NCBI RefSeq assembly: GCF_044762665.1
Contig: NZ_JBIWES010000004.1
Location: 186,001 to 250,000 of the forward strand
Direction: 5' to 3'
DNA: 64,000 nt
DNA from: Peribacillus frigoritolerans_B
Lineage (GTDB): Bacteria; Bacillota; Bacilli; Bacillales; DSM-1321
Shown piece after piece: positions 16,968 through 25,966 of the stretch (position 1 is the first letter of the stretch; the number at the start of each line of letters is the position of its first letter). The position numbers were made by a program, and so were the translations under genes. The notes beneath the pieces were generated by a model, which made no database searches, had not been told where the DNA came from, and saw nothing but the letters and a program-made list of their open reading frames with translations.

Positions 16968-18119
16968 ATGAAAAAAAGGAACGTCAAATCTATTCAGGGC
17001 CGACAAGTGGTACCGAACCCCATCGGACCTGAATGTATTCGTGTTACAAAAGTATATGACTGGGTTGTTCTAACAAATCGTGATCGCAATAAAGTTCAAA
17101 TACCTGAGGAATGCTTTGCAGCAATTGAAGATGCACGTCATGATGGTAACACCATAACAGCTACTTGTTCGGAAGTAGTTGGTACACGAAGCTGTGATTT
17201 TATCGGAGCCATTCCAGCTAACATTCCTAGTGTTCCAGGGGCCCAAATTGTTTCCCTTGCCTTCCATGTCCATATCCGCGTTCAATTCTTTTGCAATGGA
17301 GAACCACTACCAGGTTGTAATTTCGTAGTACCTGTTAGTTTCATGGATGAAGTAATCCTATGTTTCCCAGAGGGAACAGAAATCAACTGTAATATTTTCG
17401 ATGTTCAATGTACAGTTGTTTTAAATCAAATGCTTGGTGATATGGTTGTACTTGATGTGACCATGTGTAAAGATGTTCAAGTTGAGGCTGAGGTTAAGCT
17501 AGAAGTCGAGGCTAAGTTCTGTGGACCACGTCCTGTCATCCCAATTCAAGAAGAAGGGGTCGTGTGCCCAACACCACGATTCCCGCAACAATGCCCAACC
17601 TTCTTCCCTACATTGAACTGCGACTGCCAAGGTTCAGCAGACTTTACTGGCGAAGCATCCATCCTTGTATTTGAGGACGGTCTAGGAGGTCCAACAACAG
17701 GAAACTTAGATTTGACTGCTCTAGTTTGTGACCAATGTACCCTTTCTGGTAGCAGGATTCAAGTTACCTACATCGATACATTAGGACCTACTCCTACTCC
17801 AACTGGAACCCCAGATGCTGATATTGACCAAAGCTTCACGTTTACAGCCAATGACTTTAACCAGCCTACATGTGTTACAGATCCTGTTACTGGATTAGTA
17901 ACTGGGCTTACTGTAACTGGTACCGGTATAATAACACCAGCCGGAGGTGTACCAGAAAATGCGACATTCACACTAACTCTAACTGATGCTGATCCTTTAG
18001 GAGATGCTGCTACACTTTTAATAACTGGTGCAACTTCAACTGTTACTATTGCTCTGACAGATGCAGCTAACCCTGCATTAGAGGTTGAAGTAGGAGATTG
18101 CGAACGTTTCCCTGTATAA
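16968..18119 (+). CDS. Cysteine-rich candidate spore-surface protein
   Basis: 383 residues, no signal peptide and no membrane helix, so it is made in the cytoplasm or mother cell. The N-terminal half (~20-190) is a cysteine-rich beta domain with HVHIRVQFFCNGEPLPGC and FMDEVILCFPEGTEINC, resembling proteins annotated as DUF3794/SPOCS-like or exosporium-type in Bacillus (recalled only). A proline/cysteine hinge (~200-225) leads to a Thr/Asp-rich beta domain with low-complexity TPTPTGTPD. Sixteen or so cysteines suggest disulfide cross-linking. Start chosen at ATG 16968, after AAGGGAAAG; the TTG just before it is less likely. It lies beside spore-type genes; a coat or exosporium role is inference. 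Confidence 0.7.
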   Translation: MKKRNVKSIQGRQVVPNPIGPECIRVTKVYDWVVLTNRDRNKVQIPEECFAAIEDARHDGNTITATCSEVVGTRSCDFIGAIPANIPSVPGAQIVSLAFHVHIRVQFFCNGEPLPGCNFVVPVSFMDEVILCFPEGTEINCNIFDVQCTVVLNQMLGDMVVLDVTMCKDVQVEAEVKLEVEAKFCGPRPVIPIQEEGVVCPTPRFPQQCPTFFPTLNCDCQGSADFTGEASILVFEDGLGGPTTGNLDLTALVCDQCTLSGSRIQVTYIDTLGPTPTPTGTPDADIDQSFTFTANDFNQPTCVTDPVTGLVTGLTVTGTGIITPAGGVPENATFTLTLTDADPLGDAATLLITGATSTVTIALTDAANPALEVEVGDCERFPV

Positions 18120-18124
18120 TACTA

Positions 18125-18160
18125 AAAACCCGAGGGATATTCATCTCTCGGTTTTTTTTT
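18125..18160 (+). terminator. Terminator after the cysteine-rich gene
   Basis: AACCCGAGGGA and TCTCTCGGTT pair with one G-U, followed by a run of nine T. Confidence 0.93.
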
Positions 18161-18313
18161 GTAAAGAAACTTGGGTAAGTCCAATTCCATCATTTACTTC
18201 AACACTTAGTAAATGTATCCCACATTTTAGGCCACCCATTTATTAATTATTAGGTTACATAAAGATTCATGTTTTCATATTTATAGAGCATACCTATAAA
18301 AGGAGAGAAAAAA

Positions 18314-18457
18314 ATGGCATCTGATAAGCTAAGACGTAAAGTAAGAAGAAAATTAGGAATGCCTAACCCGCAGTCCCAACAACATCAGTTAATCACTCCC
18401 TCTGCCCTCCAGGTTCGGCCAGTACGAGCAAAAGGTTGCTGTGGAAAAAACAAATGA
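18314..18457 (+). CDS. 47-residue basic small protein
   Basis: Short gene preceded by AAAAGGAGAG at proper spacing. It encodes MASDKLRRKVRRKLGMPNPQ, a Gln/Ser/Pro linker, then ends with the double-cysteine tail RAKGCCGKNK. Very basic with a terminal Cys pair, it could be a cross-linking or adaptor peptide of the spore surface. I recognise no family. The next gene starts inside its last 17 nt, so the two are translationally coupled. Confidence 0.75.
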   Translation: MASDKLRRKVRRKLGMPNPQSQQHQLITPSALQVRPVRAKGCCGKNK

Positions 18458-18875
18458 TCCAGGTTTAACATTCGGTACTTTTTACATGACCAATCATGTT
18501 AGGCAAAAAATGATTTCTCATTGCAAACGAGAGCTTCCTATTGAAGCATGTGGACTGCTTTCAGGGGAAAATGGGATTGCAGAAACAATTTGGCCAATGG
18601 AAAATGTCAATAGGAGCTCCTTTTCCTACTCGATGGATTTAGATCAAATTCGTCATGTATTTGAACTTATCGATAGGAGGAATGAAGACTTTATTGGCAT
18701 CTACCATTCCCACCCAACAGATGCTGCTTATCCGTCAGAAGGAGATATTACTTTAAATAACTACCCAGAGGTAGGTCACCTTATTATTTCTTTTGCAAAC
18801 TCGACCCCTGAATTAAAATGTTTCCAATTAACAGGAAAAAAAGTCTTTCCGATACAATTAAAAGTCGTAAACTGA
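18441..18875 (+). CDS. M67/JAMM-family metallopeptidase
   Basis: 144-residue protein of the MPN+/Mov34 type. It has the catalytic Glu in LPIEACGLLSG and the zinc site HSHPTDAAYPSEGD (H-x-H, then Ser and Asp), which is complete. Such bacterial enzymes remove or process C-terminal adducts and cleave isopeptide-like or CysO-type bonds; the substrate here is not known. GTG start at 18441 with AAAGG 5 nt upstream. It overlaps the 47-residue gene ending in a Cys pair, which raises the possibility that this small protein is its substrate (inference). Confidence 0.85.
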   Translation: MEKTNDPGLTFGTFYMTNHVRQKMISHCKRELPIEACGLLSGENGIAETIWPMENVNRSSFSYSMDLDQIRHVFELIDRRNEDFIGIYHSHPTDAAYPSEGDITLNNYPEVGHLIISFANSTPELKCFQLTGKKVFPIQLKVVN

Positions 18876-18887
18876 ATTTAGTAAATA

Positions 18888-18946
18888 AGATACTCGCACC
18901 TCTTCCTTATGAATTCAAGGTTGAATCTGCGAGTATTATTTTTTTC
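18888..18946 (+). terminator. Terminator after the M67 peptidase gene
   Basis: GATACTCGCA and TGCGAGTATT form a 9-bp stem over a ~29-nt loop, followed by ATTTTTTT-type T-run. It may also serve the converging gene at 18989. Confidence 0.75.
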
Positions 18947-18988
18947 TTTATTTCCCTATAATGATTAAATTAGTTTTTGTATTCCTAT

Positions 18989-19717
18989 TTAGGAAAACTG
19001 ATCATTCCACTTTTTTACTAGGTCGGAAAGTTTGTATTCTTTTCCATCAATAATCATATCAAGGGCATGACCGAAATCAATGGCAACCTTCTGGGTCAAT
19101 TTTGCAATTCTTGGAGCTAAAATGGTTGCCGGGATCCCGGCGGAAATTAACGCTATTTCCCATTCCTGATCAGACTGTAGCTCATTTTGTACTCTATTTA
19201 ACTCTTCATACCCATTTAAATCTATACTGCCAGTAATTTGTACGCCTTGTTCTTTAAAAACGATTTCTGCTTCTTTTGAACGGCGTCCAACAAGAAAAAC
19301 CTTCTTATTACTCAGCCAGGGCCATAATGTCCCCTCGTCCAAGAGGCTCTGCATGATCCAAGCACAACAAGCTTTCGAAGGCATGAACTTCAGTTGTTGA
19401 AGTACAGTTCGGGTTTGTTTTGCCCAAGGATCCAGCCGCCAAGGAGCTATCAAACCAGCAATATCAGTATCCCGCAATGACTTGACCAATTCCCTCCTGA
19501 TTATCTCTGGTGCATTGGATACTCCCGCATAAGATACATAGCGTTTGAATTCCTGTACAAATAATCCATTGGCTGGATAGCTTAAATAGCTTATTTCTCC
19601 GATTCCAAAACGAGCAAGAGAAAAGCCTTTATTCTGTTTTATCGCTTGGTCCAATAATTCTATCACTTTCATATTATCTAATAAGGATTTCTCATAGTGA
19701 TAATTCCCATCAACCAC
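18989..19717 (-). CDS. GT-D-fold glycosyltransferase-like protein
   Basis: 242 residues, no membrane helix. The stretch FSLARFGIGEISYLSYP resembles the RFGDGE motif of GT-D-fold (DUF1792-like) glycosyltransferases, though the central Asp is replaced by Ile. The middle has a conserved VFLVGRRSKEAEIVF strand-loop and the end IALISAGIPATILAPRIA followed by AIDFGHALDM, as in these proteins. It likely takes part in sugar transfer to a surface polymer or protein; this is moderate. It is 41 nt after the 413-residue gene and probably co-transcribed with it. Start GTG 19717, close after a G-rich ribosome site. Confidence 0.7.
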   Translation of the reverse strand: MVDGNYHYEKSLLDNMKVIELLDQAIKQNKGFSLARFGIGEISYLSYPANGLFVQEFKRYVSYAGVSNAPEIIRRELVKSLRDTDIAGLIAPWRLDPWAKQTRTVLQQLKFMPSKACCAWIMQSLLDEGTLWPWLSNKKVFLVGRRSKEAEIVFKEQGVQITGSIDLNGYEELNRVQNELQSDQEWEIALISAGIPATILAPRIAKLTQKVAIDFGHALDMIIDGKEYKLSDLVKKWNDQFS

Positions 19718-19758
19718 CCCATTCCACCCCCGGTATGCTCTGCCATTAAACCTTTACC

Positions 19759-21000
19759 TTATTGTTTCTTCGTTAATAATAAGGAAATTTGATTGCTTGA
19801 ACTGATTTCCAGATCTTGTTCTTTAAAAAACACAAAAGCCTCTACACGAATATTGCTGTTTTCTTCAGGTTGAAGGACGCTTATTTGTAAGTTAGTTAAA
19901 GATTCTGTTTGCCTAGGGTTTATATTTTTAGATTGAATTGGACATATCCAGGTTTCACCTCTCTCCATTTCCTCAAACCATTCATCATTCATATATTTCC
20001 ACCCTTTTGTTTCTTCATTTTTCATTACCCCTAAAGTTTCGGCAACATTGGGAGGCAATATTTGCCCAGATATTTTTATACTTTCTGAAGGGCTGGAACG
20101 CAAGCAGATAACTGGATTCCGCAAAATTTCCGTACCTATATTTTTAATATGAAGATTTCCAATAAGCTTGATTTTGTTACGTTCTTCAAGTTCTTCAATA
20201 AAAATATGATAATCTAAAAAAACTTCCGCTTCTTTTCTTTCAGTAATAGTTGGTTTCTTTAATAAAAACTTTTTCTTTTCTGGTAACCTTTTTTCTTTTT
20301 GCATGGCAGGCTCTAAATTTATCTCAGTATTTTCAGAATGAACAAACATGTTTGAGAAAATTTCAATTGGAACTAATGACAAAACAGATAAAGGCGAACT
20401 TTCGTGAAATCTAGCCAATATTCCTATTGTTATGGACATCGCATATTTCTCACCAAGTTTTTCCCAAAAATCTTCACCCTTAATAAGAGGATACATAATC
20501 TGTATATTGATAAAAGGGTTATTTGCGCTTCTGACTACCTCATTAGATTTGAATTTTGTTCCAGTTCTTGTACATTCATAATGAAAAATATCCAATAACT
20601 TTTTATTAGCTGATTTCGAATTATGGATTAATTCAAGAATGGGCTCTTTTATTCCTGGAATTTCAAAGAGTGAAAAGTATACATGAAAATCAGCCCTTTC
20701 TGATTCCTCCTTTTCATCTATAAGTATCACCTTTGCCCCACATGCAGATAGGAAAGTTTGAATATACTCCAGCACCTTCCTTTCTAGAAGGTGCTTTCTA
20801 AAGGTGTTGTATTTAACATCATAGTCGGAAGAAATGACAATTCTTTTACCATGCAATGCAGAACTTAACTGTACCTTCTTATTTTCAGTATCTGGCTGCA
20901 CATCAAAACCCAATTCCCTGAAAAGATAAGTAAATGCCGGGAGAGACTCATAGGGGATGGCTCCTGCCCTTTTATCCCCAACTTCTACTTTAATATCCAT
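19759..21000 (-). CDS. Unrecognised 413-residue protein
   Basis: I do not recognise a family. The N-terminal ~200 residues look alpha/beta (FRELGFDVQPD, FLSACGAKVILIDE, RIVISSDYD) and have a faint likeness to amidase- or periplasmic-type folds, but no catalytic set can be named. A lysine-rich linker (~235-255) leads to a beta-rich C-terminal domain with IKLIGNLHIKNIGTEILRNP, as in adhesion or Ig-like folds. No signal peptide or membrane helix. AGGGGGAT precedes the ATG. It is first in an operon with the GT-D-like gene, so it may act in glycan handling. Confidence 0.6.
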   Translation of the reverse strand: MDIKVEVGDKRAGAIPYESLPAFTYLFRELGFDVQPDTENKKVQLSSALHGKRIVISSDYDVKYNTFRKHLLERKVLEYIQTFLSACGAKVILIDEKEESERADFHVYFSLFEIPGIKEPILELIHNSKSANKKLLDIFHYECTRTGTKFKSNEVVRSANNPFINIQIMYPLIKGEDFWEKLGEKYAMSITIGILARFHESSPLSVLSLVPIEIFSNMFVHSENTEINLEPAMQKEKRLPEKKKFLLKKPTITERKEAEVFLDYHIFIEELEERNKIKLIGNLHIKNIGTEILRNPVICLRSSPSESIKISGQILPPNVAETLGVMKNEETKGWKYMNDEWFEEMERGETWICPIQSKNINPRQTESLTNLQISVLQPEENSNIRVEAFVFFKEQDLEISSSNQISLLLTKKQ

Positions 21001-21649
21001 TTATGTATCCCCCTTTATGTTAATCCTGGTAACAGATTTACTATTCAAAAGGATTAAATACTACCGTTCGGCACTTTTCTCACAACCCTTATACCACCCA
21101 ATATTTATAATATGTAAGAGTAATGAAGAAATGATAAAGAATACACTTAGCAGACTCTAATTGCTTGTGTAAGTTTGTATATACAATATTAAAAGGAAAT
21201 GCAGTGCCTCCATCCATGTAAATTCTTAAGGATTTTATGAGGGAATCAAAAAGGGGATAAATATAATCACCAATTTGAAATACGGTACATATAACTATTA
21301 TGGAATCATTTATAAAGGGATCAGTATTTGATTAAAACCAGTCACATGAATATTGAAAAATTGAAATCAAAGATTATTCGGTCAAGATGATCATTTTATG
21401 AGGAGGAATTTTCTTTTGTCTACCTTACCCCTTCAATGATTTGGATGTCACTGTGTTCCTAATCTTGAAGCAATACAACACTCTCACGAACGGTACTCCA
21501 CACCCATAAAAATCTTGATAAACATCTCCGCATAGGAACTTCTTGGTCATTTACAGTCGCTCAATCTCATCCTGTCTAATTGATTCCTTATTAGTAATGG
21601 CCGGAGATTGCCGCCTGTCACACGTGATCAAAAATAAGGAGTGGTTATT
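21001..21649. other. Intergenic region upstream of the coiled-coil gene
   Basis: About 650 bp between divergent genes. A strong AGGAGGAA at 21400-21410 is followed by a very short open frame (7 codons), not a credible gene. Nothing else was recognised. Confidence 0.4.
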
Positions 21650-24600
21650 TTGTACACAGATGATGAAAAAGGCAATGAAATACAAAAAAGTAAATTGAAT
21701 AAAATAACTCCAGTTCAACTTCAGCAAATGATCATTCATCTTAGATCTGAACTTTCCCTATACAAATCAAAAGTCAATGAATACGAAGTCGATTATAGTA
21801 AAAAGAAAATAAGAAAATTAATAAAACAAAATGAAGAAATGATAAATGAACAAAGAACATATCAAGACCTAATCAATCGGAAGGAACATGAAAGGAAGAA
21901 TGTAGAAACCAAAGTTCAGAAATTGGAAGAAGAAATTAAGAAATATAAGGCCGAACTACAGTACTTTAAGGAAACCAAAACAAACGACGAAAAGAAAAAA
22001 AATGACATAAAAACTCTTGGAGATAAGAATAAATTATTACAAAGTGAAATTGCTTCTCTTCAAAAGAAAGTTCAAGAATATGAGTCTGCTCAAAAACAAA
22101 ATGTTAAAAATGAGGAATTTAAAAGCCATGATGGTTTTCAAAAAATGGCGGATGGGCTTACAGAGGTGAAATCACTTCTTGCTCCAGTAAATAAAAAAAT
22201 AACTAATTTAGATGTACAAAGCATAAATTTAGAGATTGAGAAATTAGTTGAAAAAGTTATGTTTTATTTTCACGAGCAAAATATTTTCAAAAATGAAATT
22301 CAAGAGTTAAAAGGAACCATTAATTCTCTCAACGAAAAAGAAATGAATTATATAAATGAAATGAATCAGCTTACTAAAACCATTGATCTTTTATACGATC
22401 AAGAAAAGCAATATAAAGTGGAGATTAATAAGTTTGAAAAAGCACTTTCAGATAAGGAAGAACAACATAAAAAAGATATAAAAAAATATAAACATGAAAT
22501 TGATAATTACATTTCTAAGATTGGCCAGCTATCCGAACAGGAAAGTCAATATAAAGTGGAGATTAATAAGTTTGAAAAAGCACTTTCAGATAAGGAAGAG
22601 CAACATAAAAAAGATATAAAAAAATATAAACAGGAAATTGATAATTACATTTCTAAGATTGGCCAGCTATCCGAACAGGAAAGTCAATATAAAGTGAATA
22701 TTGAGAATTTGGAACAGGTGATTACCGATCTAAGGGAAAAAGAGCACTACCATCAACAAGAAATCAATCAGTTAAATCAAACGATCAGTGTTGTATCTGA
22801 ACAAGAAAATAAATATAAAGCGGAGATTGAAAGTTTAGAAAAGGCCATGATCGAGCTTTCCGAAAAGGAAGAGCAGCAGAAACAAGTTATCGAAAGCTTT
22901 AAACATAAAATTGAAAATTATACTCAAATAATCGGCCAGCTATCAGAACAGGAAAGTCAATATAAATTGGAGATTGAAAGTTTAGAAAAAGCTATGATCG
23001 AGCTTTCCGAAAAGGAAGAGCAGCAGAAACAAGTTATCGAAAGCTTTAAACATAAAATTGAAAATTATACTCAAATAATCGGCCACCTTTCCGAAAAGGA
23101 AAGTCAATTTAAGGTGGACATTGCAAATTTAGAACAGATGATTTCCGAGCTAAATGAAAAAGAGCACTACCATCAACAAGAAATCGATCAGTTAAATCAA
23201 ACGATCAGCGATGTATCCCAACAAAAAAATAAATATATAGTGGAGATTGAAAATTTAGAGAAAGCCATGTTCGAGCTTTCTGAAAAGGAAAAGCATCATA
23301 TACAGATTATCGACAAGTTTAAACAGGAAATTGAAAATTATACTCAAACGATCGACCGCCTATCCGAACAGGAAAGTCAATATAAAGTGAACATTGAGAA
23401 TTTGGAACAGTTGATTTCCGAGCTAAAGGAAAAAGAGAACAGCCATCAACAAGAAATCAATCAGTTAAATCAAACGATTAGCGTTGTATCCCAACAAGAA
23501 AATAAATATAAAGTGGAGATTGAAAGCTTAGAAAAAGCCATGATTGAACTTTCCGAAAAGGAAAAGCAGCAGAAACAAGTTATCGACAACTTTAAACAGG
23601 AAAATGAAAATTATACTCAAATGATCGACCACCTATCGGAACAGGAAAGTCTATATAAGCTGGACATTGCAAATTTAGAACAGTTGATTATAGATTTAAA
23701 GGAAAAAGAAAACTACCATCAACAAGAAATCGATCAGTTAAATCAATCGATTAACGCTGTACCCCAACAAGAAAATAAATATAAAGTGGAGATTGAAAGC
23801 TTAGAAAAAGCCATGATTGAACTTTCCGAAAAGGAAAAGCATCATATACAAGTTATCGAAAACTTTAAACAGGAAATTGAAAAATATAATCAAACGATCG
23901 ACCACCTAACCGAACAGGAAAGTCATTACAAAGTGAACATTGAGAATTTGGAACAGATGATTTCCGACCTAAAGGATAAAGAGAACTACCATCAACAAGA
24001 AATCGATCAGTTAAATCAAACGATTGCCCTTGTATCCCAACAGGAAAATAAATATAAAGCCGAGATTGAAAGTTTAGAAAAAGCCATGATCGAACTTTCC
24101 GAAAAGGAAGAAAAGCAGAAACAAGTTATCGACAACTTTAAACAGGAAATTGAAAAATATACTCAAATGATCGGCCAACTATCGGAACAGGAAAGTCAAT
24201 ATAACGTGGAAATTGCAAATTTAGAACAGATGATTATAGATTTAAAGGAAAAAGAGAACTACCATCAACAAGAAATCGATCAGCTAAATCAAACGATTAG
24301 CGTTGTATCCCAACAAGAAAATAAATATAAATTGGAGATTGAAAAATTAGAAAAAGCCATGATTGAACTTTCCGAAAAGGAAAATCATCATATACAAGTT
24401 ATCGACAAATTTAAACAGGAAATTGAAAATTATACCCAAACCATCGACCACCTATCCGAACAGGAAAATAAATATAAAGCCGAGATTGAAAACCTAGGGC
24501 AAATGATTATTGATTTTAAAGAAAATGAAGATAACCATCAACAAGAAATCGAACAATTAAATCAATCGATTGCTCTTTTTTCAGGACAAGAAAATAAATA

Positions 24601-25786
24601 TAAAGCCGAGATTGAAAACCTGGAGCAAATGCTTATTAATTTCAAGAAAAATGAAGATAACCATCAACAAGAAATCGATCAGTTAAATCAAACGATTGCT
24701 CTTGTTTCGGAGCAAGAAAATAAATATAAAGCCGAGATTGAATATTTAGAACAGACGATTATCAATTTAAAGGAAAATGAAAGTCAACATCAACAAGAAA
24801 TCGATCAGTTAAATCAATCGATTGCTCTTGTTTCGGAGCAAGAAAATAAATATAAAGCGGAGATTGATAATTTAGAAAAGACGATTAACAATCTAAAGGA
24901 AAATGAAAATCAACGTCAACAGGAAATCGATCAGTTAAATCAAACGATCGCTTTTGTTTCGGAGCAAAAAAATAGATATAATGCCGAGATTGAAAACCTA
25001 GAACAAATGATTATAAATTTTAAGGAAAATGAAAATCAACAACAACAAGAAATCGATCATTTAAATAAAACGATTGCCCTTGTTTCAGAGCAAGAAAATA
25101 AATATAAAGCGGAGATTGATAATTTAGAAAAGACGATTATCAATTTAAAGGAAAATGAAAGTCAACATCAACTGGAAATTAAGACCTTAACCGAATCCAT
25201 AACAGATTTAACAGATAAAGAAATTAATTATTTGCAAAAAATAGAAATTATGAATAAAACAGTAAATGATCAAAAAGAAAAAGAAAGACATGATAAAGAT
25301 GAACGAACAAAATATATAACACAACGAGAAAAAAATAATAAGCAAGCAACAGGAAAAATGGAAAAACCTTTCAATAATAATGGAATACAACAACAAGTTG
25401 GAAATACTCGTGTTAATATGGGAAATTTCAATTCGCCAAATAACAAAGAAGTAATTAATCAACCAAGTGCGTTTCGATTCTCGAATGAAACAAACCAACA
25501 AAAAAATACAACCCAAAATTTTAATATGCAAACATCACATTGTCAAACACACTTTACCCTAAATAAACCGAGTTACACAGAAATTGATAGAGCACAACAA
25601 AATTATAATTCCGGGATCATGTCATCGTATCAGAAAAAAGATTACCAAGATACTAAATTTAAAAACTCTAATACAGATTCATTTTCATTAGATATGTTTT
25701 ATAAAAATCATCCTTTATATAATTTACATTCTGGAGCGCAAAAAACAGCGATTGATCCCTTTAAGAATTTTAGAAAGCGTCAATAA
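21650..25786 (+). CDS. Giant tandem-repeat coiled-coil protein
   Basis: 1378 residues with no signal peptide or membrane helix. After an N-terminal charged coiled segment (~1-250), residues ~254-1180 consist of tandem blocks of 46, 42 or 49 residues. The 42- and 49-residue blocks are whole numbers of heptads. Typical block: QYKVNIENLEQ...KEHYHQQEINQLNQTI. Hydrophobic a/d positions are kept, so a rod of more than 100 nm is expected if fully helical. The last ~190 residues are Asn/Gln-rich, with one Cys, and end in basic FRKRQ. Start TTG 21650 is chosen because AAGGAG is 8 nt upstream. It stands between a putative glycan operon and glycosyltransferases, which fits a glycosylated surface filament or scaffold (inference). 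Confidence 0.85.
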   Translation: MYTDDEKGNEIQKSKLNKITPVQLQQMIIHLRSELSLYKSKVNEYEVDYSKKKIRKLIKQNEEMINEQRTYQDLINRKEHERKNVETKVQKLEEEIKKYKAELQYFKETKTNDEKKKNDIKTLGDKNKLLQSEIASLQKKVQEYESAQKQNVKNEEFKSHDGFQKMADGLTEVKSLLAPVNKKITNLDVQSINLEIEKLVEKVMFYFHEQNIFKNEIQELKGTINSLNEKEMNYINEMNQLTKTIDLLYDQEKQYKVEINKFEKALSDKEEQHKKDIKKYKHEIDNYISKIGQLSEQESQYKVEINKFEKALSDKEEQHKKDIKKYKQEIDNYISKIGQLSEQESQYKVNIENLEQVITDLREKEHYHQQEINQLNQTISVVSEQENKYKAEIESLEKAMIELSEKEEQQKQVIESFKHKIENYTQIIGQLSEQESQYKLEIESLEKAMIELSEKEEQQKQVIESFKHKIENYTQIIGHLSEKESQFKVDIANLEQMISELNEKEHYHQQEIDQLNQTISDVSQQKNKYIVEIENLEKAMFELSEKEKHHIQIIDKFKQEIENYTQTIDRLSEQESQYKVNIENLEQLISELKEKENSHQQEINQLNQTISVVSQQENKYKVEIESLEKAMIELSEKEKQQKQVIDNFKQENENYTQMIDHLSEQESLYKLDIANLEQLIIDLKEKENYHQQEIDQLNQSINAVPQQENKYKVEIESLEKAMIELSEKEKHHIQVIENFKQEIEKYNQTIDHLTEQESHYKVNIENLEQMISDLKDKENYHQQEIDQLNQTIALVSQQENKYKAEIESLEKAMIELSEKEEKQKQVIDNFKQEIEKYTQMIGQLSEQESQYNVEIANLEQMIIDLKEKENYHQQEIDQLNQTISVVSQQENKYKLEIEKLEKAMIELSEKENHHIQVIDKFKQEIENYTQTIDHLSEQENKYKAEIENLGQMIIDFKENEDNHQQEIEQLNQSIALFSGQENKYKAEIENLEQMLINFKKNEDNHQQEIDQLNQTIALVSEQENKYKAEIEYLEQTIINLKENESQHQQEIDQLNQSIALVSEQENKYKAEIDNLEKTINNLKENENQRQQEIDQLNQTIAFVSEQKNRYNAEIENLEQMIINFKENENQQQQEIDHLNKTIALVSEQENKYKAEIDNLEKTIINLKENESQHQLEIKTLTESITDLTDKEINYLQKIEIMNKTVNDQKEKERHDKDERTKYITQREKNNKQATGKMEKPFNNNGIQQQVGNTRVNMGNFNSPNNKEVINQPSAFRFSNETNQQKNTTQNFNMQTSHCQTHFTLNKPSYTEIDRAQQNYNSGIMSSYQKKDYQDTKFKNSNTDSFSLDMFYKNHPLYNLHSGAQKTAIDPFKNFRKRQ
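22409..25185 (+). repeat. Tandem coding repeats (126, 138 and 147 bp units)
   Basis: The start of successive units falls at 22409, 22547, 22685, 22811 and 22958, giving steps of 138, 138, 126 and 147 bp. Later units alternate 126 and 147 bp (273-bp super-repeat), and the last third uses only 126-bp units. The first two 138-bp units are almost identical, a sign of recent duplication. Confidence 0.9.
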
Positions 25787-25870
25787 AAACCTATATTTAG
25801 AGTATATATACACTCACTTTAACTCATTGAACTATAAACAGAAACTTAATTACCACTTTCAACCGAAAGA

Positions 25871-25926
25871 TCAAGGATTGTGATAATCCCCCGTTTAAAA
25901 TTAATATCACAGTCCTTGAATTTTTC
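25871..25926 (+). terminator. Terminator after the coiled-coil gene
   Basis: CAAGGATTGTGATA and TATCACAGTCCTTG pair over 14 bp with one G-U, loop of ~19 nt, then a TTTTT run. It separates the coiled-coil gene from the glycosyltransferase. Confidence 0.85.
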
Positions 25927-25966
25927 TTAATAATGAAAAATCGTTACAAAAGGAGAGATAAATGAA

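Noticed and set aside
22409..25185. Long direct repeats resembling a CRISPR or satellite array
   Set aside because: Units are 126-147 bp, lie in one open reading frame, and encode heptads; there are no unique spacers between identical short repeats.
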